Below, piece by piece: positions 17,388 through 27,400 of a DNA stretch of 64,000 nt. The notes under the pieces were generated by a model. It saw only the letters and a program-made list of their open reading frames with translations, had not been told where the DNA came from and made no database searches. Made by a program: the position numbers and the translations under genes. Position 1 is the stretch's first letter. Every line of letters starts with the position of its first letter. The stretch is from JAVBMC01 sp031552845 (GTDB lineage: Bacteria > Verrucomicrobiota > Kiritimatiellia > RFP12 > DVOR01), in assembly GCA_031552845.1 (NCBI GenBank), contig JAVBMC010000027.1, positions 8,232 through 72,231 on the forward strand, read 5' to 3'.

Positions 17388-17629
17388 CACCCGTCTCACA
17401 AATATCACACACCCGTGTCACATTTGTTTGCCACCCGTGCCACAGTACGCACACACCCGTGTGACAACTTTTTCACACCCGCGTCACAACTCTACCGAAC
17501 TCGCAAAACAGTACTTTCACACTCGCGGAACAACTGTAACCCACTCGCGGGAGAGTACAAACACATCCGCAAAACCGTACTCTCCCACCTGTGTGACAAC
17601 TGTCACCCACCTTTGTGCTGGAATGCCCT
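17388..17629. repeat. Array of eleven CACCCGYGTCACA-type units at exact 22-bp period
   Basis: Units start at 17388, 17410, 17432, 17454, 17476, 17498, 17520, 17542, 17564, 17586 and 17608, each exactly 22 bp apart. The first five read CACCCGTCTCACA, CACCCGTGTCACA, CACCCGTGCCACA, CACCCGTGTGACA and CACCCGCGTCACA. Later ones drift (AACTCGCAAAACA, CACTCGCGGAACA, CACTCGCGGGAGA, CATCCGCAAAACC, CACCTGTGTGACA) and the last is poor. The remaining 9 bp of each unit vary, though they often begin AC or GTAC. The array ends about 50 bp upstream of the -35 box of xrtK. There are no long identical repeats and the spacers are too short for CRISPR. Confidence 0.85.
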
Positions 17630-17675
17630 GTGGAATGGTTGTTGACTTCTGGTCTTTCGTAGGGTGGGTTAGGGT

Positions 17676-17704
17676 TTGACTCGCCTGTGGGGGTGTGCTA
17701 AAAT
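17676..17704 (+). promoter_or_regulatory. Promoter of the exosortase K operon
   Basis: TTGACT (17676-17681), a 17-bp G-rich spacer and TAAAAT (17699-17704). It predicts a leader of about 15 nt that contains the GGAG ribosome binding site before the ATG at 17726. Confidence 0.75.
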
Positions 17705-17725
17705 GGTACGAATGGAGCTGGCAGG

Positions 17726-18250
17726 ATGAACTTTTTGTTTTATGGGTTGATTGGCGGAATATTCGTCGTGGTGAAGTTGGCGTTGCGTTCGGCGGAGACG
17801 TCGGACTTGTTGTTTCTGCTGCGTCCGTTGGATTGGCTGGTGGGGTTGTTGACGGGCGTGTCGGGGGTGTATGTTGTGGGGCAGGGTTTTGTGCATGAGG
17901 GGCTCGGTGCGGTGATTGACAAGTCGTGCGCAGGGGCGAATTTTGCGTTGATTTGTTTTGTGATGCTGGCATGGCTCGGCGTAAGAGAATTGAAAAGCGG
18001 CTTGGGCAAAGCGGCTTCACTCGGCGTGGCGTTGGTGGTGGGTTATCTTACGGCAATTGTGACGAGCGCCGCGCGGATTTATGTAACGCTCACAGTTCAT
18101 CGCCTGACCGTCAATCTTGTGCCTGCATCGTGGGAGCGTCCCCTGCACTTGGCGATGGGTACCGCTGTCTACCTCTTCTTTCTGATTGCAATCTACTGGC
18201 TGGCATTATGGTGTTTAAATAGGAGGATCAAAGATGAGAAACCTGCTTAA
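17726..18250 (+). CDS. xrtK: Exosortase K
   Basis: A 174-residue polytopic membrane protein with about five helices. The exosortase catalytic triad can be seen as Cys68 (DKSCAGANF), Arg117 (TSAARIYVT) and His141 (RPLHLAMG), in the usual order and spacing. Exosortases are membrane transpeptidases that cleave C-terminal sorting signals of exported proteins. This short type (XrtK) is known to occur beside a single MSEP-CTERM protein, as it does here. The ATG at 17726 has GGAG 8 nt upstream, and the gene overlaps the next one by 17 bp in another frame, so expression should be coupled. It is inserted in the inner membrane. A promoter and an 11-unit motif array lie just upstream. Confidence 0.88.
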   Translation: MNFLFYGLIGGIFVVVKLALRSAETSDLLFLLRPLDWLVGLLTGVSGVYVVGQGFVHEGLGAVIDKSCAGANFALICFVMLAWLGVRELKSGLGKAASLGVALVVGYLTAIVTSAARIYVTLTVHRLTVNLVPASWERPLHLAMGTAVYLFFLIAIYWLALWCLNRRIKDEKPA

Positions 18251-21173
18251 CGCGAAGTGGCTTCTAGCCATCAACACTCTGCCCGTGATTGTGATGGGCA
18301 TCTTTCTGCGGGGACAGTATAACGTTGTTAAGAGCTTGATGAGCACGGAGAATATTTCGCTCCTGTGCAATAACTTCGTGGCGCTGGGAGCTTTGACTGC
18401 ATTGCTGGCATGTTATGCGGGCGTGATGATCGTCCGGCGCAAGCCTTTGCCGGGAGTGCTATTGGGATGCCTGATGATTGCGGCGTATACGACGTGGGGG
18501 TTCGTTTACTATCAGTATCTCGCTGATATGTTTCCGCAAGACCTGCCCGGATGGATGGGTTCACACATTTTCTTCACTTATCCGCTTTTGTTCCTGACGC
18601 CGACTGTGACGTATGGGGCGGTGTTGGTTGTGCTGGGCTCGACTCCACACGGCGGAGAGCATAAGGCGGCGGGGGACTGGAGCCGGGCAGCGTTGGTTCC
18701 TGTTGGGTGGTTTTGCCTTCTCGTGATTCTTCCAATAATCTTGATGTTGTTAGCGCGCATGGACTGGCTCAAACCGATATGGTGCGTGCTGGAGCCTGTA
18801 GGGGATACGCTCGGCAAGTTCATATCCGCGAAGATGGGTTTTTATATGTTCATGATTGTGCTGATTGCCAGCGTCTATTTGTTTTTCATCTCCTTGGGGC
18901 GCGGAGCGTACATTATTATGGAGCGCCGCCGGGGATTTCTAGAGAGGTATAACCTTGCATGGAAGATTCCGATTGCGTTGATCTTTCCAATCCTTGGCCT
19001 GCTGATTAATAACCTGCACATCGTCACGTTGTTCACAGAAGAAGCCGTGAATGAAATCCACAGTGGGTTCTTCGGTGACTTTAGCAATATCTGGTTCTAC
19101 ATCCTCGCCGTTATCAACGGACTGTTAGTCTGCGCATTGGAGAAGGATAACCGGAAATATCGCACGGCGTTGTTTATCGGCAGAAGCATCACGTTTACTT
19201 ACACGCTTTACTTCTTCATGATATTCCTGCCGTTCCTTCCATTGGCAGCAGTGTTCCTGCTGTTCTTCGGCTTCACCTTCCTGATGCTCACGCCGGTTTT
19301 ACTGTTCGTGATTCACGTAGGCGAGTTGCAAAGAGACTGGCAATACTTGCGGCGGTATTTAACTGGACGGGCGTTGGCGGGAATGTTCGTTGCAGCGGTG
19401 CTGGTTATTCCAGCTTGCCTGACTGCGGGATATCTGCACGACCGCCGTGTGCTGCACGAAGCATTGGCCTATGTGTATACGCCGGACTATGCGCAGGAGT
19501 GCCGCGTCAATACCTCCTCCATCCGCAGCACTCTCAAAATAATCGGCTTCAACAAAGCGTTGAATGATGAGAGAGCAACACCTTGGGTGGCGGAGACTCC
19601 GCTACTGGGCACCTACTTCCGCTGGATCGTGCTGGACAACCTCACCGTCGCCGAGCCCAAATACAAACTACTCTCAAGGGTGTTTGGTGCGCCAACGCAT
19701 AAAAGCCGCCGTGCAGTGGCCGAAGAGAATCGAATTATGACTCAGTTCTCATCAGCCAACTTGCAAGAGATGTCCGCAACGAGCACCTATGATGCCGAAG
19801 CACAAGTCTGGCGCAGCAAGATCGACCTCACGCTCCAGGGCGAGCGGGATGCCGAATACGTTGCCGCCTTTGAACTCCCGGCGGGAGCTTGGCTCAGCGA
19901 CTACTACTTAGACGTTAACGGCACGCGCAAGCCCGGCTTGCTCAGCGAAAAGAAAGCGGCCTTGTGGGTCTACGCCAGCATCCGCAACATCGAGAAGAAA
20001 GACCCGGGCATTGTCTACTATCAAAGTGGCAACAAGCTCACGCTGCGGGTCTTTCCATTCGATGGCAGCAAACGCTACACCGGATTTGCGCTTGTGCATA
20101 AGGAACCCTTCCGCTTGCAGCTCGGCGAAAAATCCGCCATGCTCGGTGATGCTACTCAAGGCGATGCGAAGTCCGTCACCACGCCGGAAGCCGCCTACGT
20201 CTCCGCCGCCGAAAAGAAGACGTTAACGAAAGTCCAACGCAAGCCCTACTTCCACTTCGTAATCGATGCGAGTGCCGAAGGCGTCATGCCGCTTGAAGAA
20301 CGCACCCGCCGCCTCGAACTCCTGACAGCGGATTATAAAGGATTCTTTGAGCAGGCGAAGATCAGCTTTGTCGATCACGCAATGGTCACGCATACGTATC
20401 AAGAGGCCAAAGACAGCCAACCCAAACATGGCAAGGGTGGGTTCTTCCTCGACCGCGCAATACGGCAGATTTACTACCGTGCCTATACCGCACCGGACGA
20501 AAGCTATCCGGTGATCGTCTTCATCACCGGCACGCAAAAAGGACTCATCATCGAAAAGGATTTTGCCGACTTCCAAATGGCATTCCCGGAGAACGACCGT
20601 TTCTACCTCTTAACTGTAGACGGCGGGCTGCAAGCCTATCCCCTGCTCCACAACTCGGCGAAGAAACTCGATGTAACCGTAACCCCCGCCGACTTCGAGA
20701 AGATCGTGCTGGAATATCCGCTCGGCGATGGGCGTGTGGCTTATCTGCTGGACAACAATCAGCCCGACATCGTACTCAAGGGCCGTCAACATGAAGTATC
20801 AATAGAGGCAATCCGCGAGGGTGATTGGAACTCCGGGCTAGCGCTGCAAAGTCAATGGCTGACGCAAGTGCTCTACCCCGATGCCACCGGCAAAGCATGG
20901 CGCAATCTGCTCGCGGGCAGCTTCGCCTCCAAACTCCTCATGCCCGTCACCGCCTACATGGTTGTTGAAAACGCCGCACAGCAAGCCGCGCTTGAACGCA
21001 AGCAGAAACAAATCCTTGCCGGCCACCACGCACTCGACGCAGGTGAAGAACGTCTCGAGCCTGATCCTGAGCCCAACAAGATGAGCGAACCTGGACTCCT
21101 CATCACCGGCCTCATCCTCATCGCCCTCATCGGCGGCCGCACCTACTACAAACGCCGCAGGCAGGCGGCATAA
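18234..21173 (+). CDS. MSEP-CTERM sorting domain protein (exosortase K target)
   Basis: A protein of 979 residues starting at the ATG at 18234, which has GGAGG upstream. The first 400 or so residues contain about ten hydrophobic helices. A large soluble region follows (about 410-930), including a VIT-like stretch (YVAAFELPAGAWLSDYYLDVNG). The C-terminus has the tripartite sorting signal: the MSEP motif at 950-953, a hydrophobic helix (LLITGLILIALIGG) and an Arg/Lys-rich tail (YYKRRRQAA). In known genomes this family is the dedicated partner of exosortase K, and the gene overlaps xrtK here. The cleavage and attachment role is family knowledge; what the protein does in the envelope is unknown. 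Confidence 0.88.
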   Translation: MRNLLNAKWLLAINTLPVIVMGIFLRGQYNVVKSLMSTENISLLCNNFVALGALTALLACYAGVMIVRRKPLPGVLLGCLMIAAYTTWGFVYYQYLADMFPQDLPGWMGSHIFFTYPLLFLTPTVTYGAVLVVLGSTPHGGEHKAAGDWSRAALVPVGWFCLLVILPIILMLLARMDWLKPIWCVLEPVGDTLGKFISAKMGFYMFMIVLIASVYLFFISLGRGAYIIMERRRGFLERYNLAWKIPIALIFPILGLLINNLHIVTLFTEEAVNEIHSGFFGDFSNIWFYILAVINGLLVCALEKDNRKYRTALFIGRSITFTYTLYFFMIFLPFLPLAAVFLLFFGFTFLMLTPVLLFVIHVGELQRDWQYLRRYLTGRALAGMFVAAVLVIPACLTAGYLHDRRVLHEALAYVYTPDYAQECRVNTSSIRSTLKIIGFNKALNDERATPWVAETPLLGTYFRWIVLDNLTVAEPKYKLLSRVFGAPTHKSRRAVAEENRIMTQFSSANLQEMSATSTYDAEAQVWRSKIDLTLQGERDAEYVAAFELPAGAWLSDYYLDVNGTRKPGLLSEKKAALWVYASIRNIEKKDPGIVYYQSGNKLTLRVFPFDGSKRYTGFALVHKEPFRLQLGEKSAMLGDATQGDAKSVTTPEAAYVSAAEKKTLTKVQRKPYFHFVIDASAEGVMPLEERTRRLELLTADYKGFFEQAKISFVDHAMVTHTYQEAKDSQPKHGKGGFFLDRAIRQIYYRAYTAPDESYPVIVFITGTQKGLIIEKDFADFQMAFPENDRFYLLTVDGGLQAYPLLHNSAKKLDVTVTPADFEKIVLEYPLGDGRVAYLLDNNQPDIVLKGRQHEVSIEAIREGDWNSGLALQSQWLTQVLYPDATGKAWRNLLAGSFASKLLMPVTAYMVVENAAQQAALERKQKQILAGHHALDAGEERLEPDPEPNKMSEPGLLITGLILIALIGGRTYYKRRRQAA

Positions 21174-21186
21174 AAGAAAGTTTAAT

Positions 21187-21696
21187 ATGGCAGTGAATAG
21201 AAGAAAGTGTTTGAAGCTGTTGGCGTGTGCGGGCGGCGGTGCTGCGGTTGGTGTCGGCGGTGCGCGTTTGGTGTGCGCGGCAGGGAATCGGACTGTGCCG
21301 GAGTGGAAGTGTTTTAGCGCAGAGGAAGTCCCCGTGCTGGAGGCGCTGTGCGAGCAGATTATCCCAACGGATGAGTTCCCCGGTGCGCGGGAGACCGGCG
21401 CCGTGACTTATATCGACCGTGTCTTGAGATTGAAGCGGTATGTGAAGTTGCAAGCGGTGTATCATGAGGGTTTGGCGCTGTTGCGGCAGAAGAACTTTGT
21501 CGCGCTTCCGTTTGCGGAGCAGACGGAGCTGTTGAAGTCGTTGGAGCGGAGCGATGGAGCGTTCCGCCATTTTTTTAATGCCGTGATTGATCATACGATG
21601 CAGAGTTACTACGGGAGTCCTCGTCATGGCGGCAACAAGGATTATGCGAGTTACAAAATGATGGGGTTGGATTACCCCCGTTTGATCGGGAGATAG
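21187..21696 (+). CDS. Gluconate 2-dehydrogenase subunit 3 family protein, Tat-exported
   Basis: A protein of 169 residues with a twin-arginine signal (NRRKCLKLLACAGGGAAVG). The mature part, with SAEEVPVLEALCEQIIPTDEFPGARETGAVTYIDRVL in pieces typical of the family, matches gluconate 2-dehydrogenase subunit 3, the small chaperone-like subunit that is secreted together with a GMC flavoprotein. It lies 4 bp before the GMC oxidoreductase gene and 13 bp after the MSEP-CTERM gene. Because the flavoprotein has no signal of its own, it probably hitchhikes through the Tat system bound to this subunit; that is inference from known gluconate and sorbitol dehydrogenases. Confidence 0.85.
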   Translation: MAVNRRKCLKLLACAGGGAAVGVGGARLVCAAGNRTVPEWKCFSAEEVPVLEALCEQIIPTDEFPGARETGAVTYIDRVLRLKRYVKLQAVYHEGLALLRQKNFVALPFAEQTELLKSLERSDGAFRHFFNAVIDHTMQSYYGSPRHGGNKDYASYKMMGLDYPRLIGR

Positions 21697-21700
21697 TTTT

Positions 21701-23362
21701 ATGGCTTTGAAGCATGTGAATGCCGTCATCGTCGGGGCGGGTGCGGGCGGAGGCGTGTCCGCAAAGGTTTTGGCCGAGGGCGGATTGTCAGTTGTCCTGC
21801 TGGAGCGCGGCAAGTGGGTGAGTACTGAGAATAACCCGGATGATGAGCTGTTCAGTCAGCGTACACCGATGCTGGGGTTGCCGTATGGTCCTGACGATGA
21901 GCGTAACTGGCGCGTGTCGGAGGATTTGAAGGGTAACACGTCCGTGCATCTGGCGAGCGAGTGGGGCTATGGCGCCAACGCCGCCTGCGTGGGGAGCGGC
22001 ACGGTGAGTTATGGCGCGATGGCGTGGCGCTTCCAGCCGAAGGACTTTAAACTGAAGTCCGTCTATGGCGCACCCGAAGGTTCGGCACTGGAGGATTGGC
22101 CGATTTCCTATGAGGAGCTGGAGCCGTGTTACGAGCGTGCGGAGTATGAGATTGGCGTTGCGGGTGACGATTCCGCCGATCCTTTTGCGCCACCACGCAA
22201 GAAGCCGTATCCGATGCCGCCGTTTCCATATAGTAAGGAGTCAAGCATCCTTGCCGAGTTTGGTAAGAAACTGGGATGGCATCCTTTCCCGATCCCCATG
22301 CTGCGTAACTCGGTTCCGTATGGCGGGCGCCCGAAATGCATCCATATGCGGGCATGTTGCGGCTTTGCGTGTCCGATCAATGCGAAGGCGGGATCCCAGA
22401 ACACCGTCATCCCTGCGGCGATGGCGACGGGTAATTGCGAAGTGCGTACCGATGCCACGGTCAGCCGGATCATTGTTGATGATTTCGGGCGTGCGACCGG
22501 CGTGGAGTATTTTGACATCAATGGCCGCTTGCAGACGCAGACGGCTGATATCGTCATTGTCGCAGGCGCGGCGGTGGAGACGGCGCGTTTGCTGTTGAAC
22601 TCGAAGTCCAAGCTCTTTCCCAACGGTGCAGGCAATAATCACGACACGGTCGGACGGTGCGTGCAGGATCACCTGTATGTCTCAGGCATGGGGTTCATGG
22701 ATGAAGAGGTGTATGAAGAGGCCGGCCCCGGCGCAAGCGTGGCTTTCCGTGACTTCGTTCACAACAATAAAGGTTTTGTAGGCGGCGGTTTGCTGGCGAG
22801 CGAGTTCATAGCCCTACCTTATCTGTTCAGCCGTATGCGCCCGAATGGTGCGGCGCAGTGGGGATTGGAGCACAAGAAGTTCCAACGCGAAATGTATAAG
22901 CGGATGATCCGCCTCGTGGGGCCAATTCAGGATATGCCGATGTGGAACTCCCGTGTAACGCTCGACCCGACTGTGAAGGATCACTGGGGCATTCCCGTGG
23001 CACGTATCCGTGGCGAGCGTCATCCGAACGACATTGCGGCAGGCAAGTTCTTGGCGGAGCGCGCGAAGGAGTTCCTCGAGAAACTCGGTGCAAAACAAGT
23101 CTCCGTATTCTGCCCCACCGACCTCAGCCGAGGCGTGGGACAACACCAAGCCGGTTCCTGCCGGATGGGCACTGACCCCCAATTCTCCGTCACCGACAAG
23201 TGGGGGCGTGTGCATGACATTCCCAACCTATTCATTTCCGATGGCAGCTTGCATGTGACGAATGGCGGGTGCAATCCCGTGCTGACAATCATGGCACTGA
23301 GTTACCGCGTCAATCAGCACATCATTGACGAATGGCAAAAAGGCAATCGCTTTAAAGGATAA
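21701..23362 (+). CDS. GMC family FAD-dependent oxidoreductase
   Basis: A protein of 553 residues. It has an FAD-binding dinucleotide fold at the very N-terminus (VIVGAGAGGGVSAKVLAEGG) and no signal peptide. The C-terminal catalytic pair is His482 (GVGQHQAGSCRMG) and Asn525 (NGGCNPVLTIMAL), with the usual final helix. A cysteine cluster (RACCGFACPINAKAGS) resembles that seen in cytochrome-linked polyol and gluconate dehydrogenases. GGGAG 8 nt upstream supports the ATG at 21701. Together with the small Tat subunit before it and the multihaem cytochrome after it, it should oxidise a sugar, sugar acid or polyol in the periplasm and pass electrons to the cytochrome. The substrate is not known. 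Confidence 0.88.
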   Translation: MALKHVNAVIVGAGAGGGVSAKVLAEGGLSVVLLERGKWVSTENNPDDELFSQRTPMLGLPYGPDDERNWRVSEDLKGNTSVHLASEWGYGANAACVGSGTVSYGAMAWRFQPKDFKLKSVYGAPEGSALEDWPISYEELEPCYERAEYEIGVAGDDSADPFAPPRKKPYPMPPFPYSKESSILAEFGKKLGWHPFPIPMLRNSVPYGGRPKCIHMRACCGFACPINAKAGSQNTVIPAAMATGNCEVRTDATVSRIIVDDFGRATGVEYFDINGRLQTQTADIVIVAGAAVETARLLLNSKSKLFPNGAGNNHDTVGRCVQDHLYVSGMGFMDEEVYEEAGPGASVAFRDFVHNNKGFVGGGLLASEFIALPYLFSRMRPNGAAQWGLEHKKFQREMYKRMIRLVGPIQDMPMWNSRVTLDPTVKDHWGIPVARIRGERHPNDIAAGKFLAERAKEFLEKLGAKQVSVFCPTDLSRGVGQHQAGSCRMGTDPQFSVTDKWGRVHDIPNLFISDGSLHVTNGGCNPVLTIMALSYRVNQHIIDEWQKGNRFKG

Positions 23363-23367
23363 TGGTA

Positions 23368-24384
23368 ATGGGCAATCTTACACGACATCTCACCTGGCTC
23401 TTGCCGCTCACAGTGACAGGCGTCTTCATGGCCGCCGGAGGCATCGGCTACTTCGAGTTCTCACCGCCGGATAAAACGTGCATCAAGTGCCACGAGATCC
23501 GCCGCTCTAAAGACAACTGGGCGCACTCCGCCCATCGGAATGTCTCCTGCAAAGCCTGTCATGGCGGCTCAGTGGAATCAATCAACGCCATGAAGGACAA
23601 CGCCAAGCGGGTGTTCTCACACCTGACCAAGGCGGAACATCCCGACATCCGTTTGAGCGAAGAGCAAATCCTTAACATGACTGCCGCATGCGGTGCGTGC
23701 CATGCACAAGAACTCGCGCAATGGCAAGGCGGACTCCATGCGGGCGATTATGCGCGCTTCTTTCAGGATGAACACTATAACCGCTTGCCGCAGCTGAATC
23801 CGCAATGCTTCTGGTGCCACGGCATGTTTTGTCAAGGCACCGTCACCGACCTTGTGCGCGAACCTGCACCCGGAGAGCCTGTGGTCTTCCACGATCCACA
23901 AATGTCCGCAAAAGCCGCTGTGCCCTGCTTGGCCTGTCATAACGTACACGTACAAGGCGCACCGTTTGTGCGAGGCACGAATACGCCGAACAAGAGCATT
24001 GCTTTTTATGTACGGCAAGAGCGCAAGCATATTGCCGCAAATGAATTAGCCATCCCTTGCATCATCGAAAACGGCCGCACAGTGCAAACATCCAACGATC
24101 CGCGTCAACGTCTCTGTCAACAGTGCCACGCACCGAATGCACATGGTGTTGCAGGAAGCTCAAGCGACCGCACGCCGCGTGGCGTGCATGAAGGCATCAG
24201 CTGTTTAGCGTGCCACAACCCACACTCGGGCTCCGTGCAGAATGCCTGTGCGCAATGCCACCCAAAATTCTCCACTTGCGGCGAGCGCGATGTGATGGCG
24301 ATGGATACGACCTACAGCAGCCGCACCAGCAAGCACAACATCCACAACATGACATGCGCGAGCTGTCACCCTTCCCCGCGTTGA
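23368..24384 (+). CDS. Membrane-anchored nonahaem cytochrome c
   Basis: A protein of 338 residues from the ATG at 23368, which has AAAGGA 8 nt upstream; another ATG at 23362 overlaps the previous stop. An uncleaved N-terminal helix (LLPLTVTGVFMAAGGIGYF) is followed by nine CxxCH haem-binding motifs: CIKCH, CKACH, CGACH, CFWCH, CLACH, CQQCH, CLACH, CAQCH and CASCH. The first part resembles NapC/NrfH-type or octahaem-like multihaem proteins anchored in the inner membrane. In classic gluconate dehydrogenases the partner is a trihaem subunit, so nine haems beside a GMC enzyme is unusual. It probably carries electrons from the flavoprotein to a quinone pool or a terminal acceptor. A hairpin overlaps its stop codon. 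Confidence 0.85.
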   Translation: MGNLTRHLTWLLPLTVTGVFMAAGGIGYFEFSPPDKTCIKCHEIRRSKDNWAHSAHRNVSCKACHGGSVESINAMKDNAKRVFSHLTKAEHPDIRLSEEQILNMTAACGACHAQELAQWQGGLHAGDYARFFQDEHYNRLPQLNPQCFWCHGMFCQGTVTDLVREPAPGEPVVFHDPQMSAKAAVPCLACHNVHVQGAPFVRGTNTPNKSIAFYVRQERKHIAANELAIPCIIENGRTVQTSNDPRQRLCQQCHAPNAHGVAGSSSDRTPRGVHEGISCLACHNPHSGSVQNACAQCHPKFSTCGERDVMAMDTTYSSRTSKHNIHNMTCASCHPSPR

Positions 24385-24395
24385 GCGGGGAAAGG
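24369..24395. terminator. Hairpin between convergent genes
   Basis: CCTTCCCCGC and GCGGGGAAAGG pair around the loop GTTGA, which contains the cytochrome stop codon. There is no long T-run on either side, so it may be a weak two-way terminator or an mRNA 3' end stabiliser between the cytochrome and RND genes. Confidence 0.45.
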
Positions 24396-24411
24396 CGCAG
24401 CATTTCATCTA

Positions 24412-27400
24412 CTACTTACGCTTCCGGGTTGTTGCATAGGCGGCAGCCGGAAGAATGAGCAGGTTGAGCAGCGTGGCGGAGATGAGTCCGCCGAACTGTA
24501 CAATCGCTAACGGCGCAAGCAGCTCTCCGCCCGGCTGGTCAACGGCAAACACAATCGGCAAGAGGCCGAGAATGGTGGTAAGCGACGTCATGAGAATGGG
24601 CAGCACCCGTTCTTTTGCGCCCAGGCGTAAAGACTCGCGCAGCTCAACCCCCTCTTCCTCCAACGCCGACGATCGATTGAGCAGTAATAATCCATTGCGG
24701 ATTGCAAATCCCGCCAGCGTGACAAAACCCGCGAGCGAAGCCACCGACAGAATGGGTTGCGCAGTCTGCGAGAAGAGCCATACTGCTGCGACACCGCCAA
24801 TGACCGCCAATGGCAAATTAACCAACACCAGCAATGCCCGTTTGAATGAACCTGCGGCTGTTGTCAATAAGCAGACAATCACAACCAAGATAACACCGCC
24901 CAGTTGCATCAACTGCTTGCGTGCCGAGACACGTGCTGCATAGGTGCCGCCATAGGTCACCGTACAACCGAGTTTATGAATGACCGGCTCCAGCTTCTCC
25001 TGCAGTTCTTCCACCATCGCACCGATATTGGCATCTGGCGAGGCATTGCAGGAGATGAGCGCTTTGCGCATGCCATTGTCGCGAACAATCAAGTTGGCGG
25101 TCTCTTCGCGGTAAACATCCGCCAGCTCATCCAGTGTGAAGCGGCGGCCATCAGCAGCGAGAATCATCAGCTTAGACAAGGTCTCCGGCGTGTCACGTTC
25201 TTCAGCCTTGGCGCGTAGCACGATGTCCCAGCGCGACTGATTCTCCACCACTTCGCCCAGCGTGCGTCCATTGACTGCCGTGGCGACGATTGAGGCCACT
25301 TCATCCTGTGACAGTCCAAAACGCAGCAGGTCCTCGCGGCGGTAACGGATGCATGCCGAGTCCACAAGAATCTCACGGTTGGCACGCACATCCGAAACGG
25401 TCTTCATCTGCGCCAAGATTATTGATGCCTGCCGTGCGGCTTCGCGCAGAATGGGCAGATCGTTACCGAAGATGTTGACCGTCACTTCCGCCGCAGTACC
25501 GGACAGCACAGAACTGATACGGTGCGCAATGGGATAACCGATCATACCAGAGACGCCGGGCAGTGAGTGAATGATGCGGTTGACTTCGTTACGTAGTTGA
25601 CGCTGATCCTTCGTCAAGTCAACACGTACTAAGAACTCGCTCGCGCTGACCGGTTCGGCGTGTTCATCACGCTCTGCACGGCCTGTGCGGCGGGCCACGC
25701 TCTTCACGCCGTCAATCTCGCGCAGAGCATTCATAATGCCTTCAGAGACGCGCTCGGTTTCATCCAACGAAGTGCCGGGAATCGTGCTGACAAACACATT
25801 CAAACAATCCTCTTGGAATGGCGGCAGGAAACTCGTGCCAAACGTACACGCCAGCCAAACAGCACCCGCCGTCACAAGAACAGCAAAGCTGCAGATCAGG
25901 CGCGGAAACCGCAGACAAAAGTTCAGCAGAGGATCGTATATTCTGTGAATCAAGCGCGAGGCAAATGTCAGTTTACGCTCTTTAGCCGACTTGAAGAAGA
26001 AGAGGCAGAGCACTGGCACCACCGTAAATGCAACAAATAGCGAAGCGAGCATCGCTAGGCTATACGATATTGCCAGCGGTTGGAAGAACTGTCCTTCAAT
26101 GCCGGTCATCAACAACAACGGCACAAACACCAGCAGGATGATTAACGTCGAAAAGCCGGCGGGATTGAATACTTCCTGCGCGACCTCTACCATCACCTTG
26201 CGGCGTTGCGGGCGTTCGACTCCGGCGAGCTTGCGCCACGCGGCCTCGACAAAGATAACCGCATTGTCTGTCACATCCCCCACAGCCACGGCAAGCCCGC
26301 CAAGCGTCATGATGTTCAGGCCGATGCCGAACTGTTTGAAGAACGCCAACGCCAAAGCGATTGACAACGGCAAGGCGGTGAGCGTTACCAGCGTTGCCCG
26401 CGGACAGCCGACAATGATGAACAGCACGATCAACACAATCAACGCGGCCTCGCCTATAATCTCTGCACCGTTCTGAATAGAAAGGCTGATGAAGTCTGCC
26501 TGGCGGTAAGCTTCGCCGGAGAGTGTCATGCCTGCGGGCAGGTTCGCCTTGCGGAAGTTTTCCAGCACGCGATCAACTTGTTCTGTCAGCTGGAGCGTAT
26601 TACCGCCCGGCACTTTTTGCACGGCTAACAGCACGCAGGGTTGTCCGTTGAATGCAGCTGAACCACGGCGCGGCGCTCCGCCAATCTTGACGTCGGCAGC
26701 TTCGGCAAGCGAGAGGTTGGCCCGCAGCGGCGTCATGCGCAGATCTTCCAAGGAGGTAATCCGCGCCAGTTGGCGGATGGGCAACTCTTGTCCCCGCACG
26801 TCAGCCAGATAGCCCGCCGTTTGAATATTCTGTGCATCTTCGACAGCACGCGCGACATCGTCCAGCGTGAGATTCAGAAAGCTGAGCTTTGGCAGCGAGA
26901 CATTGATCTGATACTCCGGCAGCTCACCGCCCATGACGACGACTTGCCCGATACCCGGCACCGACATCAAGCGAGGACGCAACTCATACTCAGCCACGCG
27001 GCGCATTTCGAGCGGTGAAGCGGCCTCGTCGCCGGTGAGGGCGATGAGCATGATCTCGCCGGTGACGGAGACGATCGGTGCGAGTTCGCAGTCCATTCCC
27101 GCGATGCGTTCCGAAACCATCTGCCGCGCACGGTAGACATCAGTGCCCCAATCAAAGTCCGCCCAGACAAATGATAACCCTGCTCCCGAAGAGGAACGCA
27201 GCATCGTCACACCAGGCAGGCCGTTCACGACCGACTCCAAAGGAATCGTCACACGCTGTTCGACTTCTTCCGCAGTGAGTCCGGCGGCTTCGACTTGAAT
27301 CGTCACGCGCGGAACTTTCAACTCCGGAAAGACATCGACAGGCAGCGATTTCACTCCGAAAAATGCGGCGAATAAACCGATAACTGTCGGCAGGAGCATC

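Noticed and set aside
17388..17629. CRISPR array
   Set aside because: The conserved part is about 13 bp and variable inside, the gaps are about 9 bp, and no cas genes are near.
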